Shown: positions 17,377-27,089, numbered from the stretch's first letter. The stretch: 43,964 nucleotides of DNA from Dehalococcoidia bacterium (GCA_014239735.1 JAAZYI010000050.1:1-43964); one strand, 5' to 3'. The notes: generated by a model from the sequence alone, not told the origin. Numbers and translations: made by a program.

Positions 17377-17453
17377 AGTTATATTATAATTTTATTATAC
17401 ATTACTTTATATCTCTAATATTAGTTAAACTATATATTCAATAAAAGGTAAAT
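17377..17453. promoter_or_regulatory. Divergent promoter gap between iscA-ygfZ and the cobalamin/his operon
   Basis: The 77 bases are almost entirely A and T. On the minus strand a perfect TATAAT (complement of 17394-17399) lies about 18 bases before the iscA start, with no clear -35. On the plus strand AAAAGG precedes the pduO ATG. Exact promoters cannot be assigned. Confidence 0.35.
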
Positions 17454-18041
17454 ATGGCAAAAATTTATACAAAAAACGGTGATAAAGGGGAAACTAATTT
17501 GTTTTTAGGAGGATCCATATCAAAAAGTGATATACGAGTAGAAGCATATGGCACAGTGGACGAAGTTGTCTCAAGCATTGGATTTGCTAAAATCCAATGC
17601 GAAAATAATGAAGTAATAGAAATAATTGAAAAACTGCAGCATTCATTATTTAAAGTTGGCGCAGAACTTTCTATTAAAGAAAATGGAGAAGAAAGTAAAT
17701 CAGTAGAGCCAAATGACATTCTAAATACTATTGATTCAAAAAATATAAAAGAAATTGAAGGTATTATTGATTCAATTATTACAAAAATTGAAATCGGTAA
17801 TGAATTTATAATGCCTGGGACATCAAGTGGATCTGCCGCTTTAGATATATCTAGAACAATTACTAGAAGGCTTGAGAGATGCATAGTAAGGGTAGATAAA
17901 AAATACGGATTAAAAAATAAAAATATAATTATTTATATAAATAGATTAAGCGATTTGATGTTTGTATTGGCGAGACTAGAAGATAAGGACAAATATACAA
18001 AAAAAATAAGAGGGATAAGAAAGTCAAAAAATGATAAATAA
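17454..18041 (+). CDS. Cob(I)alamin adenosyltransferase, PduO type
   Basis: The 195-residue protein transfers the adenosyl group of ATP to cob(I)alamin. The N-terminal YTKNGDKGETNLFLGG matches the PduO/CobA2 nucleotide motif, followed by VEAYGTVDEV, RTITRRLERC and the C-terminal YINRLSDLMFVLAR block. It is helical and slightly extended at the C-terminus by a basic tail. It overlaps hisH by 11 bases, so it is the first gene of the his operon although unrelated in pathway. An adenosylcobalamin-dependent enzyme must be encoded elsewhere. Confidence 0.9.
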   Translation: MAKIYTKNGDKGETNLFLGGSISKSDIRVEAYGTVDEVVSSIGFAKIQCENNEVIEIIEKLQHSLFKVGAELSIKENGEESKSVEPNDILNTIDSKNIKEIEGIIDSIITKIEIGNEFIMPGTSSGSAALDISRTITRRLERCIVRVDKKYGLKNKNIIIYINRLSDLMFVLARLEDKDKYTKKIRGIRKSKNDK

Positions 18042-18666
18042 TCCTAAAATTGGAATTATAAATCATAATTTTGCTAACCTACACAGTGTAAAAAAAGCAC
18101 TGGATTATTTAAATTGCTCTAATAAAATTATAGATACACCAAATGACCTGTCTAATGAAATAGATGCGATAATTCTTCCTGGAGTAGGAGCATTTGATGC
18201 AGCAATGGACTCTCTCCAAAGATCAAATTTTATAAACCCCATAAAAGATGCTGCTAATCTAGGAACTCCAATATTTGGAGTATGCCTTGGAATGCACCTA
18301 TTATTTACTGATTCAGAAGAAGGAAAATTAAAAGGCCTTGATTTAATCAGAGGCAAGGTGACTGAAATAAAGAAAAAGAATAAAGATATGAAAATTCCTC
18401 ATATGGGATGGAATTCTATAACAATAAAATCTAACTCTACTTTATTTAATAATATTGAAGATGGAGAATATTTCTACTTTGTTCATGGCTATAAATGTGA
18501 ACCTAAAGATAAATCTATAATTACCACCTCAGTAAGTTATGGAGACGAGATATGCTCATCAATTGAATATGAAAATATATTTGCAACTCAATTTCACCCT
18601 GAAAAAAGTGGCGAAATTGGACTAGAAATATATAAAAATTTTATTTCGAAGGTTTCAAAAAAATGA
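18031..18666 (+). CDS. hisH: Imidazole glycerol phosphate synthase, glutaminase subunit HisH
   Basis: The 211-residue class I glutamine amidotransferase supplies ammonia to HisF. The nucleophile C85 lies in GVCLGMH, and H189 and E191 in FHPEK complete the triad; the oxyanion region is around PGVGAFD. Length is typical. It overlaps the adenosyltransferase gene at its start and hisA by ATGA at its end. Confidence 0.95.
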   Translation: MINNPKIGIINHNFANLHSVKKALDYLNCSNKIIDTPNDLSNEIDAIILPGVGAFDAAMDSLQRSNFINPIKDAANLGTPIFGVCLGMHLLFTDSEEGKLKGLDLIRGKVTEIKKKNKDMKIPHMGWNSITIKSNSTLFNNIEDGEYFYFVHGYKCEPKDKSIITTSVSYGDEICSSIEYENIFATQFHPEKSGEIGLEIYKNFISKVSKK

Positions 18667-19376
18667 ATTTAATACCAGCAATAGATTTAATAGATGGTGA
18701 GGTTGTAAGGCTGTTTAAAGGAGATTATTCAAAAAAGACTGTCTACAACATTGACCCAATCAAATTAACTGAACAATGGAATGAAATAGGAATAAAAAGA
18801 ATACACATTGTTGACTTACAAGGAGCCAAAACTGGCAATCAAAAAAACTTAGATACAATAAAAAACATAATTAATCTTACCAATTTAAAAATTCAAATAG
18901 GAGGAGGGATAAGAAATTTTTCTGTTTGTAAAAAAATGATGGATTTAGGTGTATCAAAAGTAATATTTGGCACAGCTGCAATAGAATCTCCAGAAGAAGT
19001 TGAAAAATCTTTAAAAGAATATGGGCATGAAAAAATAATTATTGGGGTAGATATTAAAAAAAATAAAATTAGAACTAATGGATGGGAAAAAGAATCTTCG
19101 CTTAGTCCAGAGGAGCTAATTGATAATATGACTAAAATTGGTATAAAAGAATTTATGTTTACAGATGTAGAAAAAGATGGAACGCTATCAAATCCTGATT
19201 TTTCTTTTTTAAAAAATTTATTTGATAAAGCTGGGAACAAAACTATTGTTGCTGGAGGAATATCAAAAATTGATCATATTAAGATACTAAAAAATTATGG
19301 AATCAAAAATATAGTGATTGGAAAAGCAATCTATGAGGGTCAAATTAACCTAAAGGTTGCTTTGCAAAATGTTTAG
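18663..19376 (+). CDS. hisA: ProFAR isomerase HisA
   Basis: The 237-residue TIM-barrel enzyme isomerises ProFAR to PRFAR in histidine synthesis. Catalytic Asp8 lies in IPAIDLIDGEVVRL, and the second acid in FTDVEKDGT; phosphate-binding glycines are in GGGI and AGGIS. It sits between its partner genes with a four-base overlap with hisH. Confidence 0.94.
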   Translation: MNLIPAIDLIDGEVVRLFKGDYSKKTVYNIDPIKLTEQWNEIGIKRIHIVDLQGAKTGNQKNLDTIKNIINLTNLKIQIGGGIRNFSVCKKMMDLGVSKVIFGTAAIESPEEVEKSLKEYGHEKIIIGVDIKKNKIRTNGWEKESSLSPEELIDNMTKIGIKEFMFTDVEKDGTLSNPDFSFLKNLFDKAGNKTIVAGGISKIDHIKILKNYGIKNIVIGKAIYEGQINLKVALQNV

Positions 19377-19383
19377 GAGATAA

Positions 19384-20139
19384 ATGTTCACAAAAAGAAT
19401 AATTCCTTGTCTTGATATAGATAAAGGAAGGGTCGTTAAAGGGAAAAGTTTTATTAACCTAAAAGATGCAGGGGATCCAAAAACTTTATCTAAATTTTAC
19501 AATGAGCAAGGTGCAGATGAATTGGTATTTTTAGATATCACAGCAAGTCATGAAAATAGAAAGACAATTATTGATGTAGTTGAAAAGGTGTCCTCAGAAG
19601 TTTTTATACCACTCACAGTCGGAGGAGGTATAAGAAATATAGGTAATATATCTGAATTACTATACGCAGGCGCAGATAAAGTTTCAATAAATACTGCAGC
19701 AATAGAAAATCCAGATTTGATTCGAAATTCTTCAAGTAAATTTGGTTCGCAATGTATTGTTGTTGCGATTGATGCAAAAAAAGTTACATCCGGTTGGAAT
19801 GTTTTTACATACGGAGGCAGAAATGATACAGGGATAGATGTTATTGAATGGGCTAAAAAGTGTGTTGATTATGGTGCTGGAGAAATACTTTTAACTAGTA
19901 TGGACATGGATGGAAATAAAAAAGGATATGATGTAGAACTCCTTAATGAGGTTTCAAGCAAAGTAAGTGTTCCAGTTATTGCAAGTGGTGGAGCTGGAAA
20001 AATTGAGGATCTTTATGATGCGATTGTTATTGGTCTAGCTGATGCTGTTTTGGCAGCTTCAATATTTCATTATGGCGAAATTAGCATTAAAGAAGTAAAG
20101 CAATTTTTTAAGTCTAAAGGGATTCCGGTAAGATTATAA
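19384..20139 (+). CDS. hisF: Imidazole glycerol phosphate synthase, cyclase subunit HisF
   Basis: The 251-residue TIM-barrel protein makes imidazole glycerol phosphate and AICAR from PRFAR and ammonia. The catalytic Asp pair lies in [14 protein letters not shown] and in LLTSMDMDG, with phosphate motifs GGGIRN and ASGGAG. AGGAG is placed six bases before the ATG. It forms a complex with HisH encoded in the same operon. Confidence 0.95.
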   Translation: MFTKRIIPCLDIDKGRVVKGKSFINLKDAGDPKTLSKFYNEQGADELVFLDITASHENRKTIIDVVEKVSSEVFIPLTVGGGIRNIGNISELLYAGADKVSINTAAIENPDLIRNSSSKFGSQCIVVAIDAKKVTSGWNVFTYGGRNDTGIDVIEWAKKCVDYGAGEILLTSMDMDGNKKGYDVELLNEVSSKVSVPVIASGGAGKIEDLYDAIVIGLADAVLAASIFHYGEISIKEVKQFFKSKGIPVRL

Positions 20140-20140
20140 T

Positions 20141-20743
20141 ATGAGTGATTTAGATGTCAGCTTAATACCTGCAATAATTCAAGATATTAATACCAAAGAA
20201 GTGTTAATGCTTGGGTATATGAATAATGAGGCTTTAAAAAAGACTTTAGAGGGCCCTAATGTTTGGTTTTATAGCAGGTCAAGGCAAAAACTTTGGGAAA
20301 AAGGTGAAACAAGCGGAAACCATCTTATACTAAAAAATATTACTACTGATTGCGATAAAGATACTTTACTAATTCAAGCAGAACCTTCTGGCCCCTCTTG
20401 TCACACAGGCGAAAATTCCTGCTTCCACCAATCAGAATTAAAACATTTAGTTTGGCACGATTCTAATATTTTTTCTGACATATTTAATATTATTGAGGAT
20501 AGGAAAAATAATCCTAAAGAGAAATCTTATGTTAATAGCCTACTAACCAAAGGGAGCGATCATATTTCTCAGAAAGTAATTGAGGAATTATGTGAAACTA
20601 TTGTTGAATTTAATTCTGACAATAAAAAAAGGATGATTGAAGAGACAGCAGACTTAATATTTCATATATTTGCATTAATGTCTTCTAAGTCAATTACTCT
20701 TAATGACATAGAAAAAGAGTTCAACAAAAGGAAAAAGCATTAA
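20141..20743 (+). CDS. hisIE: Bifunctional PR-AMP cyclohydrolase / PR-ATP pyrophosphatase HisIE
   Basis: The 200-residue fusion joins a cyclohydrolase (1-105, with metal-binding TTDCDKDT and SCHTGENSCF) to a PR-ATP pyrophosphohydrolase (about 115-200, with the acidic KVIEELCETIVEF and EETADLIFH motifs of the MazG-like fold). It carries out steps two and three of histidine synthesis. hisG, hisD, hisC and hisB are not in the window. The stop codon shares TTAA with the stop of the convergent DUF1385 gene. Confidence 0.94.
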   Translation: MSDLDVSLIPAIIQDINTKEVLMLGYMNNEALKKTLEGPNVWFYSRSRQKLWEKGETSGNHLILKNITTDCDKDTLLIQAEPSGPSCHTGENSCFHQSELKHLVWHDSNIFSDIFNIIEDRKNNPKEKSYVNSLLTKGSDHISQKVIEELCETIVEFNSDNKKRMIEETADLIFHIFALMSSKSITLNDIEKEFNKRKKH

Positions 20744-21636
20744 TTCTCATTAAGCTCAATTGCATATTCCATACTTTTTATTGCAACTTCTAATTGAGAT
20801 TCATCTGGCTCTTTAGTAGTTAATTTTTGAATTAGTATTCCTGGCCCATTTAATAGATTCTTTACCAACTTAAATCTACTCCTACTTCCAATTTTTAATA
20901 ATTCATAGCTTATACCTGCAATTATTGGAACAAGAATTATTCTAAGCAATATAAAAATTATTAAGTTATCTCTTGGAAAAAGCATAAATACAATTATACT
21001 AACCATGACAACCAGTAATATAAATGAAGTTCCACACCTTGGGTGCTCTTTAGTAAAATTTCTTAAGTTAGATTTGTTAAGATCCATACCATCCTCATGC
21101 GCCCATACTGCCATATGTTCAGCTCCATGATATTGAAAAACTCTTCTTATATCTTTAGAAAGGCCAATTATGTATATATAACCTATTACAAATATCAATC
21201 TGATTAATCCCTCTAAAAATGATACTAGTAAACTATTAAAGCCAAGATAATGAAAACTCCTCGAAACTAAAGCAGGGGTTACAAAAAATATTCCTATAGC
21301 AATAATTAAAGACAACGAAATTACAATTGCTAAGTTTATTCCTTCTGATGAATTTTTCTTTGAGTCTATTTCTCCTTCAGCAACATTTGCTGAAAAATTT
21401 AATGCTCTTGTGCCTACAACCAAGCTATCAGCCAAATTTAAAATACCTCTTAATATAGGAATTTTTAATAATGATCTATTGTAAAATCTACTAAATTTAA
21501 TTTGTTCTTTTACAATTTCACCATCAGGATTTCTAACTGCTAATACAGCAGCATTTTTACCCCTTATCATTACGCCTTCAATTAAGGCTTGGCCTCCGTA
21601 GGAAATTTGAGAATCTTTTTTGTTAGAATCAGACAA
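20740..21636 (-). CDS. DUF1385 (YqhQ-like) membrane protein
   Basis: The 298-residue protein belongs to DUF1385: an N-terminal YGGQALIEGVMIRGK block, about five membrane helices (around 90-175 and 195-250), and the conserved YHGAEHMAVWAHEDG and HPRCGTSF motifs between helices. The function of the family is not established. In many Gram-positive and Chloroflexota genomes it sits beside rpmE and prfA; here rpmE is directly upstream (7-base gap) but prfA does not follow. It ends tail-to-tail with hisIE. Confidence 0.85.
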   Translation of the reverse strand: MSDSNKKDSQISYGGQALIEGVMIRGKNAAVLAVRNPDGEIVKEQIKFSRFYNRSLLKIPILRGILNLADSLVVGTRALNFSANVAEGEIDSKKNSSEGINLAIVISLSLIIAIGIFFVTPALVSRSFHYLGFNSLLVSFLEGLIRLIFVIGYIYIIGLSKDIRRVFQYHGAEHMAVWAHEDGMDLNKSNLRNFTKEHPRCGTSFILLVVMVSIIVFMLFPRDNLIIFILLRIILVPIIAGISYELLKIGSRSRFKLVKNLLNGPGILIQKLTTKEPDESQLEVAIKSMEYAIELNEN

Positions 21637-21643
21637 CTTTTTA

Positions 21644-21844
21644 CTATTTTGCGCCGTATCTTCTTCTCATTCTTTCGACTCTACCCTCGGTGTCCACGAT
21701 TCTCTGCTCACCAGTGTAAAAAGGATGGCATTTACTGCATATCTCAACTTTTATTTCATTTTGGGTAGCCCCTACTGTATACGTATTTCCACAAATACAT
21801 GAAACAGATGCATCAAAATATTCTGGGTGAATTTCTTTCTTCAT
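21644..21844 (-). CDS. rpmE: Ribosomal protein L31, zinc-binding form
   Basis: The 66-residue protein begins MKKEIHPEY and carries the four zinc ligands of the C-plus form (C-I-C around residues 16-18 and C-S-K-C around 36-39). The C-terminal [11 protein letters not shown] is typical. It overlaps rpmA by four bases. Confidence 0.94.
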   Translation of the reverse strand: MKKEIHPEYFDASVSCICGNTYTVGATQNEIKVEICSKCHPFYTGEQRIVDTEGRVERMRRRYGAK

Positions 21845-22095
21845 TCAGCTAACACATTCACTCGTTTTTGGGTTCTAGTATGAAAATCAAACATAACTTT
21901 TCCATCAATTAATGCAAAAAGGGTGTGATCTCTACCTATTCCGACATTAATTCCGGGTTTTACCCTTGTACCTCTTTGCCTAACTAAAATAGATCCTGCA
22001 GAAACCTCAGTTCCAGCATAAGCTTTAACCCCAAGTCTTTTCCCAGCGCTATCACGTCCATTCTTCGAGGTACCTCCACCTTTTTTATGAGCCAT
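21841..22095 (-). CDS. rpmA: Ribosomal protein L27
   Basis: The 84-residue protein begins [16 protein letters not shown] and has the KRLGVKAY and VRQRGT blocks of L27. The mature N-terminus starts directly without the cleavable extension found in Firmicutes. It overlaps the end of rplU by 11 bases, the usual rplU-rpmA order. Confidence 0.96.
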   Translation of the reverse strand: MAHKKGGGTSKNGRDSAGKRLGVKAYAGTEVSAGSILVRQRGTRVKPGINVGIGRDHTLFALIDGKVMFDFHTRTQKRVNVLAE

Positions 22096-22462
22096 CTTCT
22101 TCTCCTTTAGATTTTTTTGGGGCAGCCTTCTTCTTAGCAGCAGGAGTTTTCCCTAAATCTTTAATCACTATAGATGTTAAATTTTGTCTATGCCCAATTC
22201 TAACTGTATGTCTAGTCTTATTTTTGTATCTTATACCTCTCACCTTGGGACCTTTGTATTGGTCTTCAATTTCCCCTACAACCTTTGAATTTTTTACAAC
22301 GGGCTTTCCTATTATTACTTTTCCAGATAAAGAAGTCATTAAGACATCATCGAAAGTAATTTTTTCCCCTGGCTTTCCTTCTAATTTTTCAACACTTATC
22401 TTAGTGCCTTGCTCTACAAGGTACTGTTTTCCACCAGTTTTTATTACAGCATAATCGTTCAT
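22085..22462 (-). CDS. rplU: Ribosomal protein L21
   Basis: The 125-residue protein starts [19 protein letters not shown] and keeps the [18 protein letters not shown]-terminal block. After residue 103 there is an unusual Lys/Ala-rich extension of about 20 residues ([18 protein letters not shown]), probably a flexible rRNA-binding tail. It is the first gene of the rplU-rpmA-rpmE-DUF1385 operon and has its own promoter just upstream. Confidence 0.95.
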   Translation of the reverse strand: MNDYAVIKTGGKQYLVEQGTKISVEKLEGKPGEKITFDDVLMTSLSGKVIIGKPVVKNSKVVGEIEDQYKGPKVRGIRYKNKTRHTVRIGHRQNLTSIVIKDLGKTPAAKKKAAPKKSKGEEDGS

Positions 22463-22492
22463 AGTTTTTTCCTAGATTAAATTAACTACCGA

Positions 22493-22521
22493 ATTTTACA
22501 TTTCTATCTAATGTAGGTCAA
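22493..22521 (-). promoter_or_regulatory. Promoter of the rplU operon
   Basis: On the minus strand TTGACC (22516-22521) and TAAAAT (22493-22498) are separated by exactly 17 bases, matching the sigma-70 consensus at 10 of 12 positions. Transcription would start near 22486, giving a short leader of about 24 bases with a TAGGA ribosome binding site. It lies in the 73-base gap after the flavin reductase gene. Confidence 0.7.
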
Positions 22522-22535
22522 TAAGCTTTGTATAT

Positions 22536-23009
22536 TTATAAATCATAAAAATTGGATTTATGCCAAACAAGTGGAGAAGAATCATTTGAATTGACTTTCG
22601 TTACATTTGCAGCAAATAAAGTATGATCAGATACCGAAGTTATAAAATCTAATTCACAACTAAATTGAATTAATGAATTTTCAATTACATAAATACCATC
22701 ATTCAATGAAATGAATTTAAATTCATCAGGTAATTTTTCTTGATTATTACGACTAAAGAACTCCGCGTATTTTTTCTGCTCGCTATTAAGAACAGATAAA
22801 CCAAATATACCATTATTAACAATTAAATCATGGCTCGTAGCACTTTTTGATATAGAAACAAGAATAGAAGGTTTTTTTATAGACAAAGAAAAGAAGCTAT
22901 TTATAGTTATACCGTGCACATCTCCATTATTTTCTAATGTGGTTAGCACAGCAACTCCTGTGGGAATTTTTCCCCACGATATTTTTAAGTTTTCTTCAAA
23001 TGAAGTCAC
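22536..23009 (-). CDS. Flavin reductase domain protein (FMN-binding split barrel)
   Basis: The 157-residue protein matches the flavin reductase-like family: the N-terminal [13 protein letters not shown], then [24 protein letters not shown], and an H-T-L-F segment near the end. These proteins reduce FMN or FAD with NAD(P)H for a partner monooxygenase, or bind flavin directly. No monooxygenase is adjacent. Its start overlaps the gyrA stop by four bases, so it is likely cotranscribed with gyrA. The substrate is unknown. Confidence 0.8.
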   Translation of the reverse strand: MTSFEENLKISWGKIPTGVAVLTTLENNGDVHGITINSFFSLSIKKPSILVSISKSATSHDLIVNNGIFGLSVLNSEQKKYAEFFSRNNQEKLPDEFKFISLNDGIYVIENSLIQFSCELDFITSVSDHTLFAANVTKVNSNDSSPLVWHKSNFYDL

Positions 23010-25777
23010 TTTTTACTCTTTTTTTTACTATCTCCTTTTTTAGGCTCCTCTTCCTGTGTGCTTGGATCTGAAGACACAGCCCGAATAGCTGAAATTTTAT
23101 CTCCTGGTTGTAATTTCATGAGAGTGGATCCTTGGGTAGATCTTCCATAAATACTAATCTCATCCATAGGTATTTCTTGCACAACAGCTTTTTCAGTAAG
23201 AAGATAAACACTATCAGAAGTTCCTGATTCCTTGTCCAATTTAACTGCCTGTGCATCAGCAACTTTTCCATTTTTGGTGGTAATTTTCATGGTCATTAGT
23301 CCTGTTCCACCTTGCTTTTGAACTTTAAAATGTTCCATCTTTGACAGCTTTCCAAAACCTTTCTGACTAGCCACTAAAATATAACTGTTTGGATCCTTGG
23401 ATGTAAGAACCATTGCAACTACTCTTTGCTTTGAATCTAACCTCATGCCTCTGACTCCTCCAGCAATTCTGCCTTGGGGCCTAACACTTTCTACTGAAAA
23501 TCTAATTTGTTTGCCTGCATTTGAAACCATAACTATATCAGGGTAAACTTTAACGGCTGTCTCTTTGCCTTTATTGTCTACAATGCTAAAGTATTTTCTG
23601 CCGCCTTCCTTCTTTAAGATATTGCTATCTTTCTTATCTGATTTAGGATCAATTAAATCTTTATCAATATTATTGGTATCAATTTCAGTCAATGAATCTA
23701 TTACATAAGATACTCCTCTGTCAGGATTTTTCTTGTTCACAACTAGTTTAATTATATTATTTTTTTCTACTTCAATAAGCGGTAATGCCAAAGCAACTGA
23801 CACAAGCTCATCATCAGGCTTCAATTTAAATGAATGTAGCCCAGACTTCCTTAAGTTCTTAAACTTAGAAATATCCATAGTTTTTATTCGGCCATTCTTA
23901 GTAGCCATTACAATATATGATTCCAGCTTTTGATCTATTTCAGGAACAGTTAAAATTGCATTTACTTTTTCTCTAGCCTCAAGAGCTACAATATTATGAA
24001 CAGGAGTGCCTCTACTATTCCTACTCTGATTAGCCGGAAGATCAAAAACTCTTGAGGAAAATACTCTACCTCTATCTGTAAAAAGAAGTATGGTGTCGTG
24101 AGTATCTGCAATCTGCATGTATGGAGTTACATCATCCTCCTTGGTCATTTTTTGTCCCTTAACTCCCTTTCCTCCTCTATGCTGACGCCTAAACGTATCA
24201 CTCTTAACTCTTTTCAGGTAACCATTTCTACTAAGAGTTACCACAGATTCTTCGTGGGGCTCAACATCCTCTCTATTCCACTGCCCCAGCTCTTCTTTGT
24301 GAAGTTTAGTCAGTCTTTTATCTCCATATTTTTCTTTTAGTTCAGAGGTTTCTTGCTTGATTACCTCAAATATCTTTTGCTTACTACCTAATAATTCATT
24401 TAGGTCTTTAATCAAATCCTTCAATTCATTGTATTCAGATTCAATTTTCTCTGTCTCTAGAGCTGCTATTCTTCTTAATTGCATATCTAATACAGCCTGA
24501 GCTTGGATCTCACTCATTGAAAATTTTGACATCAAGGCTTCTCTTGCCTCTTCAACAAGGCCAGCAGATTTTATAGTTTCTATTACATCATCAATGTTTT
24601 GAAGGGCTATTCTTAGTCCTTCTAAAATATGAATTCTACTTTGAGCTTTTCTTAATTCAAATTCTGCGCGCTTAGTAACTATATCAACTCTAAAATCAAC
24701 ATAATATTTAAGAATTTGTTTTAAATTAAGCACTCTCGGCGAACCATCTACAAGGGCAACCATATTTATAGAGAATGATGATCTTAATGGAGTCTGTTTA
24801 TAAAGATTATTTAATACTACAAATTCACTTGCTCCTCTTTTAAGCTCAACAACTAGCCTGGTCCCTTTTCTGTCAGATTCATCTCTTACCTCAGAAATAC
24901 CTTCAATTTTTTTTGTTTTTAGTAATTCGGCTATTCTTATTACTAAATTAGCTTTATTTACCTGATAAGGAAGTTCATCAAAAACAAGTCTTATTCTGTC
25001 TTCTTGTTTGTTCATAAACTCGACTTTATTATTTGCTTGAATCATTACCCTTCCTCTGCCAGTAGCATAAGCTGATCTTACTCCGTCAGTGCCCCATATA
25101 TGAGCTCCTGTAGGAAAGTCTGGGGCTTTAATATACTCCATCAGATCTTCAACAGAACATTCAGGATTATCAACTACTTCAATAATCGCATCACAAACCT
25201 CACTTAAATTATGAGGTGCCATGTTTGTTGCCATTCCTACTGCAATCCCTTGCACTCCATTAACAAGCAAATTAGGTAACCTGGCTGGCAACGTGCTTGG
25301 TTCTTGTATGGAAGCATCAAAGTTATCATTCCAAGGCACTGTTTCTTTTTCGATATCAGAAAGCATTGCATCAGAAATCGGCTGCAATTTTGCCTCTGTG
25401 TATCTCATAGCAGCTGCAGAATCACCATCAGTTGATCCGAAATTTCCCTGACCTTCTACTAGCATATATCTCATAGACCATGATTGAGCCATTCTTACCA
25501 TTGCTTCATAAATAGCAGAATCACCGTGAGGATGATATTTACCCATAACTTCACCAACAAGTCTTGCACTCTTCTTAAATGAAGAATTGGCTCTCATGCC
25601 TGTGTCATACATAGAATATAAAATTCTTCTTTGAACGGGTTTTAAGCCATCTCTCACATCAGGCAATGCTCTTGATACTATGACGCTCATAGCATAATCA
25701 AGATAGGAATTAGACATTTCCTCTTCTATTCCTATAAGTCTTATATTATCTTTATTATCTCTTTCAGGAAGTACCAT
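23006..25777 (-). CDS. gyrA: DNA gyrase subunit A
   Basis: The 923-residue type IIA topoisomerase subunit breaks and rejoins DNA for negative supercoiling. The N-terminus has [21 protein letters not shown], the quinolone-determining region [17 protein letters not shown], and catalytic Tyr126 (AAMRYTEAK). A GyrA box Q-H-R-G-G-K-G, the first in the beta-pinwheel C-terminal domain, separates it from ParC. A low-complexity Asp/Lys/Asn insert (about residues 695-730) interrupts the pinwheel, and the C-terminus is a Glu/Lys-rich tail. gyrB is not adjacent. Confidence 0.95.
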   Translation of the reverse strand: MVLPERDNKDNIRLIGIEEEMSNSYLDYAMSVIVSRALPDVRDGLKPVQRRILYSMYDTGMRANSSFKKSARLVGEVMGKYHPHGDSAIYEAMVRMAQSWSMRYMLVEGQGNFGSTDGDSAAAMRYTEAKLQPISDAMLSDIEKETVPWNDNFDASIQEPSTLPARLPNLLVNGVQGIAVGMATNMAPHNLSEVCDAIIEVVDNPECSVEDLMEYIKAPDFPTGAHIWGTDGVRSAYATGRGRVMIQANNKVEFMNKQEDRIRLVFDELPYQVNKANLVIRIAELLKTKKIEGISEVRDESDRKGTRLVVELKRGASEFVVLNNLYKQTPLRSSFSINMVALVDGSPRVLNLKQILKYYVDFRVDIVTKRAEFELRKAQSRIHILEGLRIALQNIDDVIETIKSAGLVEEAREALMSKFSMSEIQAQAVLDMQLRRIAALETEKIESEYNELKDLIKDLNELLGSKQKIFEVIKQETSELKEKYGDKRLTKLHKEELGQWNREDVEPHEESVVTLSRNGYLKRVKSDTFRRQHRGGKGVKGQKMTKEDDVTPYMQIADTHDTILLFTDRGRVFSSRVFDLPANQSRNSRGTPVHNIVALEAREKVNAILTVPEIDQKLESYIVMATKNGRIKTMDISKFKNLRKSGLHSFKLKPDDELVSVALALPLIEVEKNNIIKLVVNKKNPDRGVSYVIDSLTEIDTNNIDKDLIDPKSDKKDSNILKKEGGRKYFSIVDNKGKETAVKVYPDIVMVSNAGKQIRFSVESVRPQGRIAGGVRGMRLDSKQRVVAMVLTSKDPNSYILVASQKGFGKLSKMEHFKVQKQGGTGLMTMKITTKNGKVADAQAVKLDKESGTSDSVYLLTEKAVVQEIPMDEISIYGRSTQGSTLMKLQPGDKISAIRAVSSDPSTQEEEPKKGDSKKKSKK

Positions 25778-25804
25778 AAATAAACTAGATTGTTACTACA
25801 ATTT

Positions 25805-25833
25805 ATGTTAAAAATCCCCCAAATAAATTACAA
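25805..25833 (-). promoter_or_regulatory. Possible gyrA promoter
   Basis: On the minus strand TTGTAA (25828-25833) and TAACAT (25805-25810) are 17 bases apart, each matching four of six consensus positions. It lies in the 60-base gap between the amidotransferase-like gene and gyrA. The region is AT-rich, so this is only a candidate. Confidence 0.3.
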
Positions 25834-25837
25834 TTAT

Positions 25838-26398
25838 TTATTCGGAAATCCAACTTAAAATATTTTCAAAACCGGAAGGTATTTTTTCTGCTGAAAAAAT
25901 AGGCCATGCAATACCCATAATTTCCCATTCTCCTACCATCTCTAAAGCTTCTATGGAGCCATTACCAACATTAATTCCGGATAGTAAAAATTTATCTGGT
26001 AAAAATTTTATAGGTATTTCCCAATCTAAGGCATAATGAGTATTCAGTGGCCCTGCACCACCAATGATTTCAGCCAATTTAGAACCTAAAGCTAAAAATG
26101 ATGAATTAGAGCCTTCAAATTTTCTAATTTTACATTCTTTCTTATTAAAATAACTGATCAATGATATAAGCCCTCGCTCTGTAAAAAGTGTCTTTAAATT
26201 ATTATTTTTTGCATATTTTAAAAAAATAGATAAATCGCTTAAAGGCACTTTCTCAGGAATTATTAATCCACTTAAATCTTCAGGGATATCCTCTATATGG
26301 GTTGCTAAAACAAGTTTTGAATTTATAGAAAATGAATTGAATTTATTTTTTATCTTATTTAATATTTTTTCATCATTAGATATCACTAAAATTTTCAT
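25838..26398 (-). CDS. Degenerate class I amidotransferase-like protein
   Basis: The 186-residue protein has a C-terminal half resembling gamma-glutamyl-GABA hydrolase/PuuD-type amidotransferases: LNTHYALDWE (118-127, where relatives have NS-x-HHQ), GNGSIEALEM (145-154) and MGIAWPIFS (161-169, where relatives have GVQWHPE). The catalytic His-Pro-Glu is gone and no nucleophile elbow G-x-C-x-G is present (the aligned region around 70-85 reads LFTERGLISLIS). It is therefore probably a catalytically dead member with a binding or regulatory role. It lies four bases after the PspAB-like gene. The family link is by eye and moderately sure. Confidence 0.45.
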   Translation of the reverse strand: MKILVISNDEKILNKIKNKFNSFSINSKLVLATHIEDIPEDLSGLIIPEKVPLSDLSIFLKYAKNNNLKTLFTERGLISLISYFNKKECKIRKFEGSNSSFLALGSKLAEIIGGAGPLNTHYALDWEIPIKFLPDKFLLSGINVGNGSIEALEMVGEWEIMGIAWPIFSAEKIPSGFENILSWISE

Positions 26399-26402
26399 TT
26401 AC

Positions 26403-26981
26403 TTAATTGGGTATATCTTCAACACCAAACCAATTATCTTGATTCTTATTTATATAAAGATTTTGTTTTAAAGCTAGATCCATAATTTCTAGTTCTGAAA
26501 TGGGCTGCCTGTGCCCATTTTCATAAACAAGAGGATAGTATCCAAGAGGCTTTTGATTAAAAACTAAATAATAATCATAATTATTATTTAGAAATGAAGA
26601 GGATTCAGAATTTTCTATATTGAAGTTAAATAAAATCCCCATAACTGCATTAATGTTTATCAGCTGAGATAGAGCGTTAAATACTGTAAATGTAGTAGAA
26701 ATTAAATCACTAAAATTCTTGTCTTCCAAAATAATCCAGGTTACCTCTCCAGGCTCATTTATTAATCTAAAATTTGTATTAGTGCCTTGGTCTCCTTCTG
26801 AAATAATTTTTTTTAATTCTCTTTTTGAAAATTCTTCAATTAGGTTTTCATTATCCCAACACATAATCTTTGAATCTCTATAAAAATTAATCCAGTTAAA
26901 ACTATTTTCAAAATTCTTAATAGACGCCATAGAATTCCATAAATCTATATGAGAATCTTTCTTAAATAACCTAGAAAACAA
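26403..26981 (-). CDS. PspAB-like protein (PspA-associated family)
   Basis: The 192-residue soluble protein resembles PspAB, an uncharacterised partner found next to htpX and PspA in Actinobacteria and relatives. Shared features by eye are the start M-F-S-R-L-F, a central GEVTWIILEDKNFSDL...TVFNAL segment (about 78-110), a strand with YYLVFNQKPLGYYPLV, and a C-terminal NWFGVEDIP that aligns with a conserved W-F-P-x-W-G-x-P. It starts at TTG directly after the stop of an HtpX C-terminal remnant, which strengthens the identification because htpX-pspAB is the known gene order. No pspA is in the window. Function is unknown. Confidence 0.55.
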   Translation of the reverse strand: MFSRLFKKDSHIDLWNSMASIKNFENSFNWINFYRDSKIMCWDNENLIEEFSKRELKKIISEGDQGTNTNFRLINEPGEVTWIILEDKNFSDLISTTFTVFNALSQLININAVMGILFNFNIENSESSSFLNNNYDYYLVFNQKPLGYYPLVYENGHRQPISELEIMDLALKQNLYINKNQDNWFGVEDIPN

Positions 26982-27089
26982 TTACAGATCGCCTAACTGT
27001 TTTTGCAAATCTTTTAATCTTATTATTCTGTAAATAGCAGGTGGGTGAGTAGACATTAATTTACTATCTCTATTTAATTTAACTTTCAT
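26982..27089 (-). pseudogene. 3' remnant of an HtpX-type M48 metalloprotease gene
   Basis: A 35-codon frame ends directly before the PspAB-like start. Its residues 12-25 read MSTHPPAIYRIIRL and continue KDLQKQLGDL, the characteristic C-terminus of M48/HtpX proteases (STHPP...RI..L). The frame is open for a further 27 or so codons upstream with low-complexity Tyr/Asn/Lys codons, but no HExxH, membrane helices or ribosome binding site are present, and the divergent monophosphatase gene begins 77 bases away. The most likely reading is a deletion that removed all but the last exon-like tail of htpX. A real small protein cannot be excluded. Confidence 0.55.

Noticed and set aside
25838-26398. Response regulator receiver domain, suggested by the start MKILVISNDE
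   Set aside because: The aspartate phosphorylation site and the downstream Thr/Lys pattern are missing, and the C-terminal half fits an amidotransferase fold better.
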